Positions 1 to 7,440 are shown, counted from the stretch's first letter. The stretch is 64,000 bases of DNA from Pedobacter ginsenosidimutans (GCF_001442625.1 NZ_LMZQ01000001.1:372001-436000); one strand, 5' to 3'. A program made the numbers and translations. Notes: generated by a model not told the origin, from the letters alone.

Positions 1-162
1 CTGTATCATAAATATAAATGGTTATCCTGAGCCTGCCGAAGAACCTGTTTAAATGCCCCCATAAAGCGTTTCGACTACTTGTCCCGATTCATTGGGAAGC
101 TCTCCGTAGGAGTCCTTTGGACAACGTGACAAGTTCGAATGGAATTACAACTTATGATACAG
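1..162. repeat. MITE-like composite palindromic repeat (family A copy 1)
   Basis: The stretch is bounded by an 11-bp inverted repeat, ctgtatcataa at 1-11 and ttatgatacag at 152-162. Inside, positions 21-131 form a degenerate copy of the family A palindrome (atcctgagcctg...cgaa / ttcgac...aacgtgaca) that recurs at 9946, 16169, 30390, 32375 and 34493. This copy carries an extra segment containing ctctccgtaggag that is also present at 16169-16258. No coding signal is seen. It sits just downstream of the minus-strand hydrolase, so it could also act as a 3' structure. The left boundary may extend beyond the window. Confidence 0.6.
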
Positions 163-182
163 GCTCTTCTTTTGGCCTATAT

Positions 183-1058
183 TTACTTTAAAAAATCATT
201 TAGGTAAGCTGATATGGTTTTGGTCTGCATCATTAAGCTCACATGCCCCTGGCCAGGAACAATGGCCAAATGAGATTTTGGCATAGGCCCCATATCGGCA
301 AATTTGTCGCCGCCCAGTAATTGGTAGGTTTTACTCAACTCTATTTTATCCAGACCATCATTATCTCCTGCGATGATTAACACGGGTGAAGTAATTTTCG
401 CGATATTGGCGTCGCCCATATCGAATGTTGTTCCGGCAAAAACAATCATCTGTTCTATAAATTTTGTCCATTTTGTTTTGTCAGGCGCTACAGCATCATA
501 TGCCGTTCTCATAGGCGTATTTGCAAACATTTCAGGTTTCATATTTTTAAATGCTTCTGCTATTTCAGGTCTCCAGCCAGTACTTTTATAAGTTGAAGAA
601 ATAATTACTAATTTTTTTACTCGTTTAGGGCTTTGTATGGCCAGCTTGTAAGCTATAGAGCCACCCATGCTATACCCTGCCACATCGGCACTGTCTACTT
701 TTAAATGTTTCATTACACCTTCTACATCACTTGCCAGCGTAGCCTGATCTAATTTCCGGTCTGAAAATGGTGTGTGCCCATGCCCCTGCAACTCGACGGC
801 AATTACTTTCCTGGTTTTCGATAATTCAGGTATTAATTGCCCCCAGTTTGTTTCAATAGTCATAAAAGCACCATGCAGTAACACCAGTGGTTTACCCTCG
901 CCGTATACTTCGTAATAAACTTTAAGATCATTAACCGGTGCATAACCGCTCTCGGCAGGTTTAAGCTGTTGCCCTTTTGATGGAGCTACTGCAAACATGA
1001 TGATTGCAAGGAGTAGTATTGATTTAAGTATATTACCTGTTTGGAATAGATTTTTCAT
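183..1058 (-). CDS. Secreted alpha/beta hydrolase
   Basis: This 291-residue protein has a signal peptide (hydrophobic residues about 12-27, then AVAPSKGQ). An alpha/beta-hydrolase fold follows: an HGAF oxyanion-hole motif near residue 62, nucleophile Ser130 in GYSMGG, an Asp in AGDND and the catalytic His in GQGHVS close to the C-terminus. The reading frame stays open 50 codons further upstream. The start at 1058 was chosen because it directly precedes the basic/hydrophobic signal sequence and the upstream part looks like translated intergenic DNA. The family covers esterases, lipases and C-C hydrolases acting on small substrates; nothing here fixes the substrate. Location is periplasmic or outer-membrane associated by inference. 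Confidence 0.85.
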   Translation of the reverse strand: MKNLFQTGNILKSILLLAIIMFAVAPSKGQQLKPAESGYAPVNDLKVYYEVYGEGKPLVLLHGAFMTIETNWGQLIPELSKTRKVIAVELQGHGHTPFSDRKLDQATLASDVEGVMKHLKVDSADVAGYSMGGSIAYKLAIQSPKRVKKLVIISSTYKSTGWRPEIAEAFKNMKPEMFANTPMRTAYDAVAPDKTKWTKFIEQMIVFAGTTFDMGDANIAKITSPVLIIAGDNDGLDKIELSKTYQLLGGDKFADMGPMPKSHLAIVPGQGHVSLMMQTKTISAYLNDFLK

Positions 1059-1313
1059 AACGCTATTTAAATTTAGTTTGAACGATATTAACGATACAAA
1101 TATGCAGTTCATTCGGGGCTTTAACACGACGTAAAAACGACAACTTCGGTGGCGAATTGCGACACTGTAGATATGAAGGTTAATGCCAATATGCTTAGAA
1201 AATTGCAAATGACCCAGCTAATGGTGTATTGTCATCCTGAGGGATAATTTATTGTATAAAAATCAATATAGATGACAGCGTATTTATATTGCGGCGATAG
1301 GCTGTAAGGAATC

Positions 1314-1384
1314 ATCATTCCCAACTTGATTGGGAATCGTAATGCAATACGTTTTAAGATTCCCGCCTGCGCGGGAATGACGAT
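1314..1384. repeat. Intergenic palindromic repeat, family B
   Basis: Two short hairpins with shared outer ends: atcattcccaacttgattgg on the left and cgcctgcgcgggaatgacgat on the right. Each half is a small palindrome (ccaacttgattgg; cccgcctgcgcggg). The same element in inverse orientation lies at 31633-31710, and a decayed half at 30473-30502. The gap from 1059 to 1564 contains nothing else that I can recognise. Confidence 0.75.
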
Positions 1385-1564
1385 CTTTATATAGGGATCT
1401 GTCAATGATAGCTTGTTGAAGGACTTAGTTAAATAACCTTTTGATTAAGCTTATCGAAAGATGACCTTTTTTTATTAAACCTGATCTACCGCTTTTAGTA
1501 ATTGAGTCTATCGCGTATATTTGAGCATTACCCATAAGGGGATTACGCTCAAGAACCAGGCAAA

Positions 1565-1816
1565 ATGACACAAAAAGAATTAACGGAACTAACAGACGAA
1601 GAATTGTTGCAAGAAGCAAAAAAAAAGAAATCAGCTGCAATAACCAATGCAATATTAATTGGCTTTCTGGCTGGTGTTATATTTTTCAGTGTGATGAAAA
1701 ACACTTTAGGATTTTTGACACTCATCCCTTTATTTTTCATCTATAAATTGGCAAATAATTCGAAATATGATAACAAAGAATTAGAAAACCTTTTAAAAGA
1801 AAGAGGATTGAAATAA
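1565..1816 (+). CDS. Small membrane protein of unknown function
   Basis: An 83-residue protein. An acidic N-terminal helix with the pattern ELTELTDEELLQEAKKKK leads into two closely spaced hydrophobic segments (about residues 27-43 and 46-61), followed by a charged tail. The acidic/basic helix followed by a two-helix hairpin is common among small inner-membrane proteins of Bacteroidota, but I do not recognise a named domain. The 82-residue protein encoded at 13128-13376 has the same general layout (charged N-terminal helix, two membrane segments, charged tail). It is transcribed with the downstream cupin gene at best (87-nt gap). Coding status is supported by composition and length only. Confidence 0.6.
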   Translation: MTQKELTELTDEELLQEAKKKKSAAITNAILIGFLAGVIFFSVMKNTLGFLTLIPLFFIYKLANNSKYDNKELENLLKERGLK

Positions 1817-1903
1817 GAAATGGTGGCTGATGATCGGATAGCAGTGGACGAGCTTGACCAATGGATTGAAAAGTAAAAATATACAACAAAAAATCTAATA
1901 AGC

Positions 1904-2395
1904 ATGGGATCCAATATCAAGATTATTAATAAAAATGAAGGCGAATATTTAGGCATAGCAGGTGGTAATTACAGGATCATCATTTCTGGTGAGCAAACCA
2001 ATGGCAACTATGCGGTTATTGAAATGACTGTTCCCCCAGGGGGTGGCCCACCACCACACGCTCATCCTGACACACAGGAAATGTTCCATGTATTGGAGGG
2101 TGAAGTAGAATTTAAAACAGAAAATGGCAAACAAATCGTTTCAAAAGATGGCTTTGTAAATATTCCCATTGGTGGAGCCATTCATTGCTTTAAGAATACT
2201 TCAGAAAAACCTGCACGATTGCTCTGTACGGTAGTACCCGCCGGACTGGAAAATTTATTTCAGGAAATAGGTACACCTGTTCTCCCTGGACAAACGCTAC
2301 CCATACCTGAACTAACAGAAGAGCGGAAAGCGTTTTTAAAAGAGATGGATTTGAAATACAATCAGCAAACCTACCCAAAGGATTTTCTGGGATAG
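1904..2395 (+). CDS. Cupin-domain protein (quercetin dioxygenase-like)
   Basis: 163 residues with a single cupin barrel. Cupin motif 1 is complete: G46, H52, H54, E59 and G66 fit G(X)5HXH(X)4E(X)6G. Motif 2 is also complete: G83, P88, G90, H94 and N98. The three histidines and the glutamate should bind a divalent metal. There is no signal peptide, so it is cytoplasmic. Small one-domain cupins of this type include quercetin-2,3-dioxygenase-like enzymes and sugar-binding proteins; the substrate cannot be read from sequence. The C-terminal 40 residues (LPIPELTEERKAFLKE) form a helical extension outside the barrel. Confidence 0.85.
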   Translation: MGSNIKIINKNEGEYLGIAGGNYRIIISGEQTNGNYAVIEMTVPPGGGPPPHAHPDTQEMFHVLEGEVEFKTENGKQIVSKDGFVNIPIGGAIHCFKNTSEKPARLLCTVVPAGLENLFQEIGTPVLPGQTLPIPELTEERKAFLKEMDLKYNQQTYPKDFLG

Positions 2396-2461
2396 TAAGT
2401 TCATGACTTGATTAATAAAAGAGATTGCAGCAATTGGCACAGTTATCGCTTATTTAATATT

Positions 2462-2632
2462 ATGAAACAGATATATCTTATTGTCGCATTATCGGCAATG
2501 CTGCTTACCAGTGCTTGTTATAGTACCAGAACTGCTGGTAATAGCGGAAAAGTGCCTCCAGGGCAAGCTAAAAAAGGAACAGGTTCAAAATCGGCCAGAC
2601 CTTTTGCTCCGGGGCAACAAAAAAGAAATTAA
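2462..2632 (+). CDS. Small lipoprotein with PPGQAKK / PFAPGQ motifs
   Basis: A 56-residue preprotein with a clear lipobox (LTSAC, Cys at residue 19) after a hydrophobic stretch. The mature part is basic and rich in Gly, Lys and Pro, with VPPGQAKK, GSKSARPFAPGQ and a QKRN end. I chose the ATG at 2462 because the upstream in-frame ATG (2408) adds a non-signal segment. Proteins with this signature are widespread in Bacteroidota and, as far as I recall, often carry the database name 'quinol oxidase subunit 4'. Nothing in the sequence supports such a role. It converges with the Gly/Lys-rich secreted protein at 2684-3190. Confidence 0.7.
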   Translation: MKQIYLIVALSAMLLTSACYSTRTAGNSGKVPPGQAKKGTGSKSARPFAPGQQKRN

Positions 2633-2638
2633 AAAAGA

Positions 2639-2662
2639 AAACCCTCCAAATTTGGAGGGTTT
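2639..2662. terminator. Bidirectional intrinsic terminator
   Basis: A perfect 24-nt palindrome, aaaccctccaaa followed by tttggagggttt, lies between two convergent genes. T-rich runs follow on both strands (ttctttcttt on plus; ttttctttttt on minus). It fits a shared terminator for the lipoprotein gene and the minus-strand secreted protein. Confidence 0.85.
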
Positions 2663-2683
2663 CTTTCTTTATTACACAAACAA

Positions 2684-3190
2684 CTAATGTTTTCCCTTAC
2701 CGTTTCCATGGCCTTTGCCATTTCCGTTTCCTTTATTAAAATGCGGTGAGGGTTTTCCTTTATCGCCTTTATAAACTTTGGCATTACCCTTAGCCGGCGA
2801 ATATTTTTGTCCTTTGCTTTTCCCGATCGCCGATTGCCCATGGTTGCCTTTAAATTTGGCATATTTTACTTTGTGGGTTTCAAAATAACGGTAAGGTTGA
2901 CGTGAGTTAATTACAACTTTGTAGCCATTATATAAATCGTAGCCCCTATATCTCGGCGGAAGGGATGTGGTAAAAACCCAGCCTCCTGCACCCATATAAA
3001 TAAACTGTTTTTTAGGTACATAATAATAGCTCTCAATATCGGGCAGGTAGTAATAATCTACATAATCGTAGCCAGTTGGACCCCATGCAGGCTGTGCGCC
3101 AATGTTTATATTTACACTTACCTGGGCCTGAGCTTTAAAAGTAAGGCTGCTGCTTACCACGAGTAACAACAGCAAGAATAGTTTTTTCAT
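2684..3190 (-). CDS. Secreted basic Gly/Asn/Lys-rich protein
   Basis: 168 residues with a signal peptide (MKKLFLLLLLVVSSS ... AQAQ, cleavage near residue 22). A Tyr-rich middle follows (YDYVDYYYLPDIESYYYVPKK) and then a strongly basic C-terminal half ending in repeats of GNGKG/GHGNGKGKH. No named domain is recognised, although similar secreted proteins are frequent in Pedobacter-like genomes. It lies 30 nt downstream of the DUF4382 lipoprotein gene on the same strand, so both probably form one operon driven from the divergent control region at 4050-4084. A related NGNGKGKS segment occurs in the barrel encoded at 4505-5356, on the other side of that region. Function unknown; binding of an anionic ligand is only a guess. 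Confidence 0.75.
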   Translation of the reverse strand: MKKLFLLLLLVVSSSLTFKAQAQVSVNINIGAQPAWGPTGYDYVDYYYLPDIESYYYVPKKQFIYMGAGGWVFTTSLPPRYRGYDLYNGYKVVINSRQPYRYFETHKVKYAKFKGNHGQSAIGKSKGQKYSPAKGNAKVYKGDKGKPSPHFNKGNGNGKGHGNGKGKH

Positions 3191-3220
3191 CGTTTTAAAT
3201 TTAGATATGAATAATGGGTT

Positions 3221-4018
3221 TTACTGTCTTAAAGTAACCGTGCCCAACAATGTGTTTTGCCCTAAAGCCACTTTAACAGCAGTAATGGTACTATCTCTAT
3301 AACCAACAACCGGTGCAAATTTAACCGAGTAGGTACCAGAAGATAAGCCACCAACAGTAAATTTACCAGTTAAAGGATCGGCAACGGTACCCACAGTATC
3401 TGTACCAGCAATAACCAATACTTCAGGATGGCTTGCTAAAGGCAAAACTGTTCCCGAAATTAATCCGGTAGTTGCTGACGCGATTCCGCGTACCACTGGT
3501 TTTAATAAATATTTTCCGTTTCCGGTGCTTACGATAGATTTCGCCGCATCAAAGTCTAATAGCAGTGTATAAGCAGCACCTTCAACCAATTCAGGATTAG
3601 CGGTTAATTTTACTTTCCAGCCAGATGTTTGTGCACTTGGTGTTTTAAGTTCCTGCTGAACCCCATTTACCACAATTGTATTTCCGGTTTCGTTAAGTAC
3701 CAGTCTGATTTCGGTAATTTCACCTGAAGGCATTTCACCTGAAGCAACCAAAATATCAGGATTACTGGTGCCGATCCTAAAATCAAGAATATCGAATATA
3801 CCTGTACTGGCTGCAAATACATAAGGTTTATCGCCTGATACCAGTACAATCTCTTTTACACTTAAATTAATCTTATCGAAGTTACCTGGGGCATCGGTCA
3901 TTTTAATCTGAACTTTAGTTGTTCCCTGGCTTGATTCATTTTTTTTACATCCATAAAAGGCAATCATCCCGATTACGGCGATGACGGCTAAAATGGTATT
4001 TACAAAATTTGTTTTCAT
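3221..4018 (-). CDS. DUF4382-domain lipoprotein with C-terminal Ig/carboxypeptidase-regulatory-like domain
   Basis: 265 residues. A lipobox-like Cys (AFYGCKK) follows the hydrophobic N-terminus. The segment VQIKMTDAPGNFDKINLSVKEI is the typical opening of DUF4382, which spans roughly residues 35-180. A second beta-sandwich domain (about residues 185-265; ISGTVLP...TGKFTVGGLSSGTYSVKF) resembles carboxypeptidase-regulatory-like folds. It is probably anchored in the outer membrane or periplasm. It is the first gene of a minus-strand operon with the Gly/Lys-rich protein. It is divergent from the two-component operon, with matching tandem boxes facing both ways (see 4050-4134), which suggests that the regulator encoded at 5362-6036 controls it. 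Confidence 0.85.
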   Translation of the reverse strand: MKTNFVNTILAVIAVIGMIAFYGCKKNESSQGTTKVQIKMTDAPGNFDKINLSVKEIVLVSGDKPYVFAASTGIFDILDFRIGTSNPDILVASGEMPSGEITEIRLVLNETGNTIVVNGVQQELKTPSAQTSGWKVKLTANPELVEGAAYTLLLDFDAAKSIVSTGNGKYLLKPVVRGIASATTGLISGTVLPLASHPEVLVIAGTDTVGTVADPLTGKFTVGGLSSGTYSVKFAPVVGYRDSTITAVKVALGQNTLLGTVTLRQ

Positions 4019-4049
4019 AACTGTAGATTTTATTTAAAGTTTTACGCTT

Positions 4050-4084
4050 CAAAGTTGATGGCCGAAGATGAAAGCAACATGAAA
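4050..4084 (-). promoter_or_regulatory. Minus-strand promoter with tandem 11-bp operator repeats
   Basis: On the minus strand the order is tttcatgttgc (4084-4074), tttcatcttcg (4073-4063), a 5-nt spacer gccat, then caactttg (4057-4050), which matches seven of eight positions of the Bacteroidota -7 element TAnnTTTG. Tandem direct repeats with an 11-bp step just upstream of the core promoter are the usual binding layout of OmpR-family regulators. The plus-strand site at 4100-4134 has exactly the same geometry. The start codon at 4018 lies about 30 nt downstream. Confidence 0.65.
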
Positions 4085-4099
4085 TTTAAAATTTATTTT

Positions 4100-4134
4100 T
4101 TTCATCTTAATTTCATGTTGCCATTCTACTTTTG
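4100..4134 (+). promoter_or_regulatory. Plus-strand promoter with tandem 11-bp operator repeats
   Basis: The order is tttcatcttaa (4100-4110), tttcatgttgc (4111-4121), a 5-nt spacer cattc, then tacttttg (4127-4134), an exact TAnnTTTG -7 element. It mirrors the minus-strand site at 4050-4084 and faces the operon that encodes a response regulator and kinase, so autoregulation is likely. No good -33 TTTG is present, consistent with an activator-dependent promoter. Confidence 0.65.
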
Positions 4135-4145
4135 AAATGTGAGCG

Positions 4146-4201
4146 CACCATGTATGGTGGTTTTTAGGTAGGGTTTACCTCTTAGGGGGTAAACTTTTTT
4201 T
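4146..4201 (+). promoter_or_regulatory. Leader with two hairpins, each followed by a T-run
   Basis: Hairpin 1 is caccat-gt-atggtg (4146-4159), followed by ttttt at 4161-4165. Hairpin 2 is gtttacc-loop-ggtaaac (4173-4194), followed by seven T at 4195-4201. If transcription starts near 4140, as the -7 element predicts, the whole leader up to the ATG at 4213 consists of these two terminator-like structures. This suggests attenuation, or a boundary against read-through, ahead of the two-component operon. Confidence 0.5.
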
Positions 4202-4212
4202 ATATTTATAAA

Positions 4213-4500
4213 ATGATCCGATTCGCCATTATTTTTTGCCTGGCTTTTACCCCATTATCGGGTGTTTTAGCTATGCAACAAGATTCTACCACTTTAACTG
4301 TTTCAAACCCACAGGAAGAACAAGTGATTAAAAAACAGGATAAGACAAAAAAAGACAAACAGCCTGAAAATCAAAAACCTGAGCCACTTCAGATCAAAGA
4401 AGTGCCAAAAGCCAAAAGACAGGTAAAGCCCATGGCAATAAAGCCTAATGTAAAGGTAAAACCCATCAAGATTATTAAACCTAAGATTAAAAGGCCATAA
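4213..4500 (+). CDS. Small exported Lys/Pro-rich protein
   Basis: 95 residues with a signal peptide (MIRFAIIFCLAFTPLSGVLA, cleavage before MQQDS). The mature part of about 75 residues is highly basic, with many Lys, Pro and Gln and motifs such as KKDKQPENQKPEP and KVKPIKIIKPKIKRP. It is predicted to be disordered, with no recognised domain. It is the first gene of the plus-strand operon, only 4 nt ahead of the outer-membrane protein gene, and starts 8-12 nt after the second leader hairpin. It may be a cell-wall or periplasmic linker peptide; this is a guess. Coding status rests on the signal peptide, the tight spacing and the codon usage. Confidence 0.7.
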   Translation: MIRFAIIFCLAFTPLSGVLAMQQDSTTLTVSNPQEEQVIKKQDKTKKDKQPENQKPEPLQIKEVPKAKRQVKPMAIKPNVKVKPIKIIKPKIKRP

Positions 4501-4504
4501 ATAT

Positions 4505-5356
4505 ATGCGCATCCGTCTCTTAATTTTCTTCTCATTTCTGGTCATATCGAATGTAAAGGCGCAGCAAGATTCGACCAAAGCTACGCTTACACTTGCGGCC
4601 ATGTACAATAGTAACATTAATTATTACGGACAGGTTACCCCTGAAAAATATCCGTATGTACTCTTTAACGCTACCTTACGGTTTCCAAGCGGTTTATATT
4701 TTTCGGGCGGTGGTTATAAGCTCTTAAATTATGGTTCAACCATTTCGGAAACAGATTTGGGCATAGGTTACGATTATGATTTTAATGAAAAATTTACCGC
4801 CGGGCTAGCTTATACCCATTCATTTTTTCCTGCTAATTCTCCTTTGCTCCAGGCATCCAACAACAGTAATATCAATGCATCGGCCGCCTACCAATGGCCC
4901 TGGTTTAAAACAGATCTTAGTCTCGATTTGGCCTTCGGAAAGCAAACTGATGGATTTATCAGTTTTGGAAATTCAAAAGAAATTGAACTGGGAACGGTGT
5001 TCAACGATAAGAATCTTATTTCAATTACGCCAGCTGTAGAGATTACAGCAGGTACTACCCACTTTTACGAAACCTATATCATCGAAAAAAACAAAAGGCA
5101 GAACTCGAATGGGAATGGAAAGGGAAAAAGTGATACCGCTCCCGGAATCATTAACGGGAGCACCACCGAGGTAGTTGAAAATACAGTTAATCAGTTTAAA
5201 CTATTGTCTTACAATTTTAAGTTACCTTTAAACTGGAGTAATGGAAATTTCCTTGCCGAAGCCAGTTATCAATTCTCCATACTTGGAAACAGAAAAGAAG
5301 AAAATGTAAAACACCAGCAGTCTTTCTTTGGTCTAGCAGTTTACTACCAATTTTAA
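4505..5356 (+). CDS. Outer-membrane beta-barrel protein
   Basis: 283 residues with a signal peptide (VISNVKAQQ) and then alternating amphipathic strands rich in Tyr, Asn and Gly, ending in aromatic FGLAVYYQF, the usual barrel-insertion end. A long loop around residues 195-220 contains NSNGNGKGKSD, similar in character to the tail of the secreted protein at 2684-3190. There is no TonB box, plug or named domain. It is 5 nt upstream of the response-regulator gene, so it is co-expressed with the two-component system. It may be the sensed structure or an output of the system; the sequence does not tell which. Confidence 0.75.
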   Translation: MRIRLLIFFSFLVISNVKAQQDSTKATLTLAAMYNSNINYYGQVTPEKYPYVLFNATLRFPSGLYFSGGGYKLLNYGSTISETDLGIGYDYDFNEKFTAGLAYTHSFFPANSPLLQASNNSNINASAAYQWPWFKTDLSLDLAFGKQTDGFISFGNSKEIELGTVFNDKNLISITPAVEITAGTTHFYETYIIEKNKRQNSNGNGKGKSDTAPGIINGSTTEVVENTVNQFKLLSYNFKLPLNWSNGNFLAEASYQFSILGNRKEENVKHQQSFFGLAVYYQF

Positions 5357-5361
5357 TCCGC

Positions 5362-6036
5362 ATGAAGGTATTGATCATAGAAGATGAAAAAACGCTTGCC
5401 TTTGAAATGGAAAAGTTTCTTAAAAAGGCTTTCTTCTTGTGCGATCTGGCCCATAGTTTTAAACAGGGCTTTAATAAACTAGAGCTAAACCAATATGATT
5501 ATGTGCTGATTGATTTAGGTTTGCCAGATGGCGATGGCTTTGAACTGCTCAGCAAGGCGAAGAAAAGCAATCCGGATGCTGCCTATATTATTCTTACGGC
5601 CAGAGGAAAATTAGAAGACCGGGTGGCAGGCTTAGATATGGGCGCAGACGATTATTTAGCGAAACCTTTTTTTTTACCCGAGCTTCAATCCCGGATGCAG
5701 GCCATTGCCAGGCGAAAATTTAAAGTTGACGAAGCGTTAATTCCGCTCGGAAACTTTAACATCGATCTGCAAAAACGCTTCGTATTTTTTGAGGAGGAGC
5801 AGATTGAACTTTCGCGCAAAGAATTTGATCTTTTAAGCTACCTTCTACTGCATAAAAACAGGGTGCTTACCCGGATGCAATTGAGCGAACATATTTGGGG
5901 CAACTTTGTTGATGATGATTACGACTCGAACTACATTGATGCACACATTAAAAATATCAGGAAGAAATTAAATGTTTACGCCCCTACCGAATGGCTGGAA
6001 ACCGTTAGAGGCGTTGGTTATAGAATTAAAAAGTAA
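5362..6036 (+). CDS. OmpR-family response regulator
   Basis: 224 residues. The receiver domain (1-120) has the acidic pair E7/D8, phospho-acceptor Asp51 in LIDLGLPDGDG, Thr79 and Lys101 in YLAKPF. The winged-helix DNA-binding domain (about 128-224) shows the family pattern (LSRKEFDLLSYLLLHKNRVLTR...WLETVRGVGYRI). It is a cytoplasmic transcription factor phosphorylated by the kinase encoded next to it. OmpR-type winged helices bind tandem direct repeats, and two such repeats precede this operon and the divergent DUF4382 operon. Homologues are often annotated as CusR/QseB-like, but the ligand is unknown here. Confidence 0.93.
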   Translation: MKVLIIEDEKTLAFEMEKFLKKAFFLCDLAHSFKQGFNKLELNQYDYVLIDLGLPDGDGFELLSKAKKSNPDAAYIILTARGKLEDRVAGLDMGADDYLAKPFFLPELQSRMQAIARRKFKVDEALIPLGNFNIDLQKRFVFFEEEQIELSRKEFDLLSYLLLHKNRVLTRMQLSEHIWGNFVDDDYDSNYIDAHIKNIRKKLNVYAPTEWLETVRGVGYRIKK

Positions 6037-6037
6037 T

Positions 6038-7375
6038 TTGAAACTATCTACTAAACTTACTTTATTTATTACGGGATCTAAACTTGCCATTGTAGGTTTG
6101 TTTATCCTATTGCTTCCTTTTCTGATCGGGCAGATTGCTTCTAACTACACCAACTTTTCGCTTAGAAACCAGCAGAAAAAAGTACTCCAAAACATCAATA
6201 AAAAGGGAATAGATTATTACTTCGAAGGGGATAACAGTTATGGGAGCTACACCATGCTGAAAGACGAATACATTGCACTCGAAACGGTAGCACAAACACT
6301 GAAATTAGATACCATACGCGATACCAAACGTATTGTTGAACAAGATACCATCGCGTATCGGGTATTGAGTTTTACTTTTCAAAAAAATCAAAAAAACTAC
6401 CTCTTAGAAATCGGCAAAACCACCGCCAGCATTAACCTTTATAACGATGCGCTCCAACGCTTTGCTTTATACGTGCTCATCATTCTTATTGCCCTAAGTA
6501 TTATTATAGATTTGATTTTTACCCGGCAGTTAATTAAACCACTTGGTCAGATTATCAAATTAAGGCTGACCAATAGCCGGTTTCCTTTTAAAAAGAAACA
6601 CGGCCATATTAACACCAGTACACAAGACTTTAAATACCTCGATCATTCGCTCATTTCGTTAATGGACCAGATTAATGAGGCTTTTGAAAAGGAGCGGGAA
6701 TTTACGGCCAATGCCTCGCATGAGTTTATGACGCCCATTAGCATATTACAAAATAAGATGGAAAACCTGCTTACTGAAGAATCGGCATCAGAAGCGGTAC
6801 AGGAACATATTGTTGATATGATGAAAACACTGGAGCGGTTAAAGAAAATATCGCGTTCGCTCCTACTCATTTCGAGAATAGAAAATGAACAATTCTCCAA
6901 ACAGGAAGAGATAGAACCACAAACACTCTTTAATGAAATAGTGGAAGAAATAGGCCATAGGCTCGAAGAGAAAAACATTCAGATCGACATCAAGCTTAGC
7001 CATAACAAGCGTTTAAGCCATATCAATCATGATCTTTTGTTTCAGCTCTTTTATAACTTAATTAACAATGCCATTAAGTTTAACAAAGAAAATGGAAGTA
7101 TACAGATTTCTGATCACCTTGAAAAAGGTTATTATTCCATTCAGGTTAGCGATAGTGGCCAAGGCATTAAGGCAGAAGACATACCACATGTATTTGATCG
7201 TTTTAAAAAAACCGGTCATGCCGAAAATGCAGGCTATGGGTTAGGGCTTGCCATTGTAAAAAGCATAGCGAATTACCTTAATTTAAAGGTTCAGGTGAAT
7301 TCAATACCGGGCGAAGGAGCAAGTTTTAAAGTTATTTTCGAAATAGCGCAACGCAATAGCAAATCTATAACCTAA
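6038..7375 (+). CDS. Sensor histidine kinase
   Basis: 445 residues if translated from the TTG at 6038, one base after the regulator's stop. An ATG at 5972 would give 467 residues and a 65-nt overlap. I prefer the TTG because the protein then begins MKLSTKLTLFITGSK directly before the first membrane helix. There are two membrane helices (about 15-35 and 138-160) around a periplasmic domain of about 100 residues. The HisKA box has ASHEFMTPI with His228. N, G1 and G2 boxes follow (NLINNAIKFN, DSGQGI, GYGLGLAIV). It is an inner-membrane partner of the regulator at 5362-6036. The stimulus is unknown; the small periplasmic domain has no recognised fold. Confidence 0.9.
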   Translation: MKLSTKLTLFITGSKLAIVGLFILLLPFLIGQIASNYTNFSLRNQQKKVLQNINKKGIDYYFEGDNSYGSYTMLKDEYIALETVAQTLKLDTIRDTKRIVEQDTIAYRVLSFTFQKNQKNYLLEIGKTTASINLYNDALQRFALYVLIILIALSIIIDLIFTRQLIKPLGQIIKLRLTNSRFPFKKKHGHINTSTQDFKYLDHSLISLMDQINEAFEKEREFTANASHEFMTPISILQNKMENLLTEESASEAVQEHIVDMMKTLERLKKISRSLLLISRIENEQFSKQEEIEPQTLFNEIVEEIGHRLEEKNIQIDIKLSHNKRLSHINHDLLFQLFYNLINNAIKFNKENGSIQISDHLEKGYYSIQVSDSGQGIKAEDIPHVFDRFKKTGHAENAGYGLGLAIVKSIANYLNLKVQVNSIPGEGASFKVIFEIAQRNSKSIT

Positions 7376-7440
7376 TGCTGGAAGCTTGGCTATAAATTTT
7401 TCATAAGAAATGTCCTTTTTTACATCCAATACCCTCGAAT

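Noticed and set aside
373..591. Plus-strand frame inside the alpha/beta hydrolase gene, and similar antisense frames in mscS, kdpB, susC and fecR genes
   Set aside because: They are shadows of clearly coding genes on the opposite strand and contain no domain of their own.
2408..2461. Upstream in-frame start for the small lipoprotein
   Set aside because: It would place 18 polar residues before the signal peptide and hide the lipobox.
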